A stretch of DNA of 64,000 nt from an uncultured Desulfobulbaceae bacterium. GTDB lineage: Bacteria > Desulfobacterota > Desulfobulbia > Desulfobulbales > Desulfobulbaceae. This document shows positions 63,024 to 64,000 of this stretch, piece by piece (within the stretch, counting starts at the first letter, position 1; each line of letters opens with the position of its first letter). Both the position numbers and the translations under genes were made by a program. The DNA is taken from the NCBI GenBank assembly GCA_947259225.1, contig CAMYLK010000001.1, positions 1-64,000 on the forward strand, in the 5' to 3' direction. The notes below the pieces were generated by a model. That model worked only from the letters and a program-made list of their open reading frames with translations. It searched no databases and was not told the origin of the DNA.

Positions 63024-64000
63024 TTATCGGGTATGAGCGGAGCGTGATCCTTTGGGAGAAGAATAACGTCGTGGTTTCTTTCTTCTTGGTGATTTTTTAA
63101 AAGGTCTGTTTTCTTTTTTTGCAGGCGGCAAGGGGCTGAGAAGCTCTTCCGGCGGGGTGGAACAGGGGAGTTTGGCCTCGATATATTCCTCAATATCCAT
63201 CAGGGCAAAAGCCTCCTGCTCATCAGCAAAACTGACCGATATTCCGGATGCCCCTGCCCGGGCAGTACGGCCAATGCGGTGTACGTAGTTTTCCGGTTCT
63301 TCCGGCAGGTGAAAGTTGATCACATGGCTGATGCCTTCAACATGGATCCCCCGGCCCGCGACATCAGTAGCGACCAGGACCTTGTATTTGCCGGCCCGGA
63401 AATCTTCCAGCCTTTTCATACGCTTATACTGGGGAACATCCCCTGAGAGCATGGCACAGTTAATTCCATATGCCTGCAGCTTTCTATACAGATCGCGGGT
63501 TTCATCCTTGCGGTTGCAGAACACGATGCTGCGTTCAAAAGTGTTATGGTTGATCAGGTTGTAGAGCAGGGTAAATTTTTCCTTCACCGTAACCATGTAG
63601 ACAATCTGCTCCAGGCTGTCAGCGGTCATCTGCTCCGCCTGGACCTTGACCCTGATCGGGGTATTGGTCCACTGGTCAGACAGGCGAAGCACCTCAGGGG
63701 TCATGGTGGCGCTGAAAAACAGGGTCTGGCGGGCGGTCTTGGGCGGCGTGTTGTGCACAATAGTCCGGATATCCGGGATAAAGCCCATGTCCAGCATGCG
63801 GTCGGCTTCGTCAATGACCAGGGTCTGCACCTTGTTGAGATGAATAACCTTCTGGCGCATGAAGTCCAAAAGCCGGCCAGGGGTTGCCACCAGTATGTCC
63901 ACCTGTTTATTGGTAAACTGTTTACGTTGCTCCTTGCTGGCAATCCCTCCATAGGCGGAGGCAATAGTAAGCGATGAGAACCGGGCCAGGCCCAATGCAT
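63024..64000 (-). CDS. DEAD-box RNA helicase, N-terminus outside the window
   Basis: An ATP-dependent RNA helicase of the RhlE/RhlB type, lacking its first part (Q motif and Walker A lie beyond the edge). Visible motifs: TPGRLLDFM, DEAD in VIDEADRMLDMGFIP, SAT in FFSATM, VATDVAGRGIH, and HRIGRTARAG. The C-terminus is basic (KKSPRRKKPRRYSS), as in RNA-binding tails of RhlE proteins. The frame is open to position 64000. Confidence 0.93.
   Translation of the reverse strand, partial: ALGLARFSSLTIASAYGGIASKEQRKQFTNKQVDILVATPGRLLDFMRQKVIHLNKVQTLVIDEADRMLDMGFIPDIRTIVHNTPPKTARQTLFFSATMTPEVLRLSDQWTNTPIRVKVQAEQMTADSLEQIVYMVTVKEKFTLLYNLINHNTFERSIVFCNRKDETRDLYRKLQAYGINCAMLSGDVPQYKRMKRLEDFRAGKYKVLVATDVAGRGIHVEGISHVINFHLPEEPENYVHRIGRTARAGASGISVSFADEQEAFALMDIEEYIEAKLPCSTPPEELLSPLPPAKKENRPFKKSPRRKKPRRYSSPKGSRSAHTR

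Noticed and set aside
1..64000. tRNA, rRNA, CRISPR arrays, insertion sequences, prophage
   Set aside because: No T-loop-like strings in cloverleaf context, no repeated spacer pattern, and no transposase, integrase or phage protein was seen.

Overview
The window is chromosomal DNA of a Gram-negative bacterium. It encodes lipoproteins with lipoboxes, Tat- and Sec-type signal peptides, a TRAP transporter with a TatT subunit, two sigma-54 response regulators and many c-di-GMP proteins. TRAP/TatT, two-CW cysteine domains, a complete Wsp operon and a GlrK/QseG/GlrR cassette together suggest a Desulfobacterota (former Deltaproteobacteria) organism, possibly a Desulfobulbales relative. This is inference: no rRNA or marker gene is present. 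I see no tRNA, rRNA, CRISPR array, insertion sequence or phage gene.

Layout. 1-3147 (-): TRAP operon tatT-dctP-dctQ-dctM, with dctM cut by the edge. 3381-6607 (+): membrane-anchored protein-isoaspartate methyltransferase overlapping a large membrane spermidine-synthase-like protein. 6729-7151 (-): small CxxC protein. 7721-13136 (+): two overlapping genes for large membrane/TPR proteins, one with a C39-like cysteine-peptidase domain and one with the same fold but no catalytic residues. The second has an in-frame UGA followed by a SECIS-like hairpin. 13148: SRAP protein. 14219-23764 (+): wspABCDEFR, with three Hpt domains in WspE. 23926-29210: C-S lyase, TrxR-like flavoprotein, two-CW protein, NfeD/slipin pair, zinc-ribbon protein. 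29744-36469 (+): sigma-54 regulator, hybrid kinase, a gene-poor stretch with a broken Tat leader, then a REC-PAS-GGDEF-EAL regulator. 37014-43367: methyltransferase, DJ-1/PfpI protein, GAF-GGDEF cyclase with an inserted two-CW domain, citrate synthase behind a probable c-di-GMP-I riboswitch, an SDR and a LapG-like protease. 43733-49513 (-): glrK-qseG-glrR, and upstream a GGDEF protein with a second QseG-like lipoprotein. 50028-53708 (-): spondin-domain protein, OmpR-type two-component pair, exported CxC-rich protein. 54048-62469 (+): DUF2868/DUF3482 GTPase pair and assorted small membrane proteins, acyltransferase and AraC regulator. 62511-64000 (-): YaiI-family protein and a partial DEAD-box helicase.

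The unifying theme is c-di-GMP and surface or envelope sensing. WspR, the GAF-GGDEF protein, the HAMP-GGDEF protein and the GGDEF-EAL protein can make or break c-di-GMP. A riboswitch in front of citrate synthase and a LapG-type adhesin protease are candidate outputs. The strongest unusual items are this riboswitch placement, the C39 peptidase/pseudopeptidase pair with its UGA, the duplicated QseG-type lipoprotein next to a GGDEF sensor, and the Hpt triplication in WspE.
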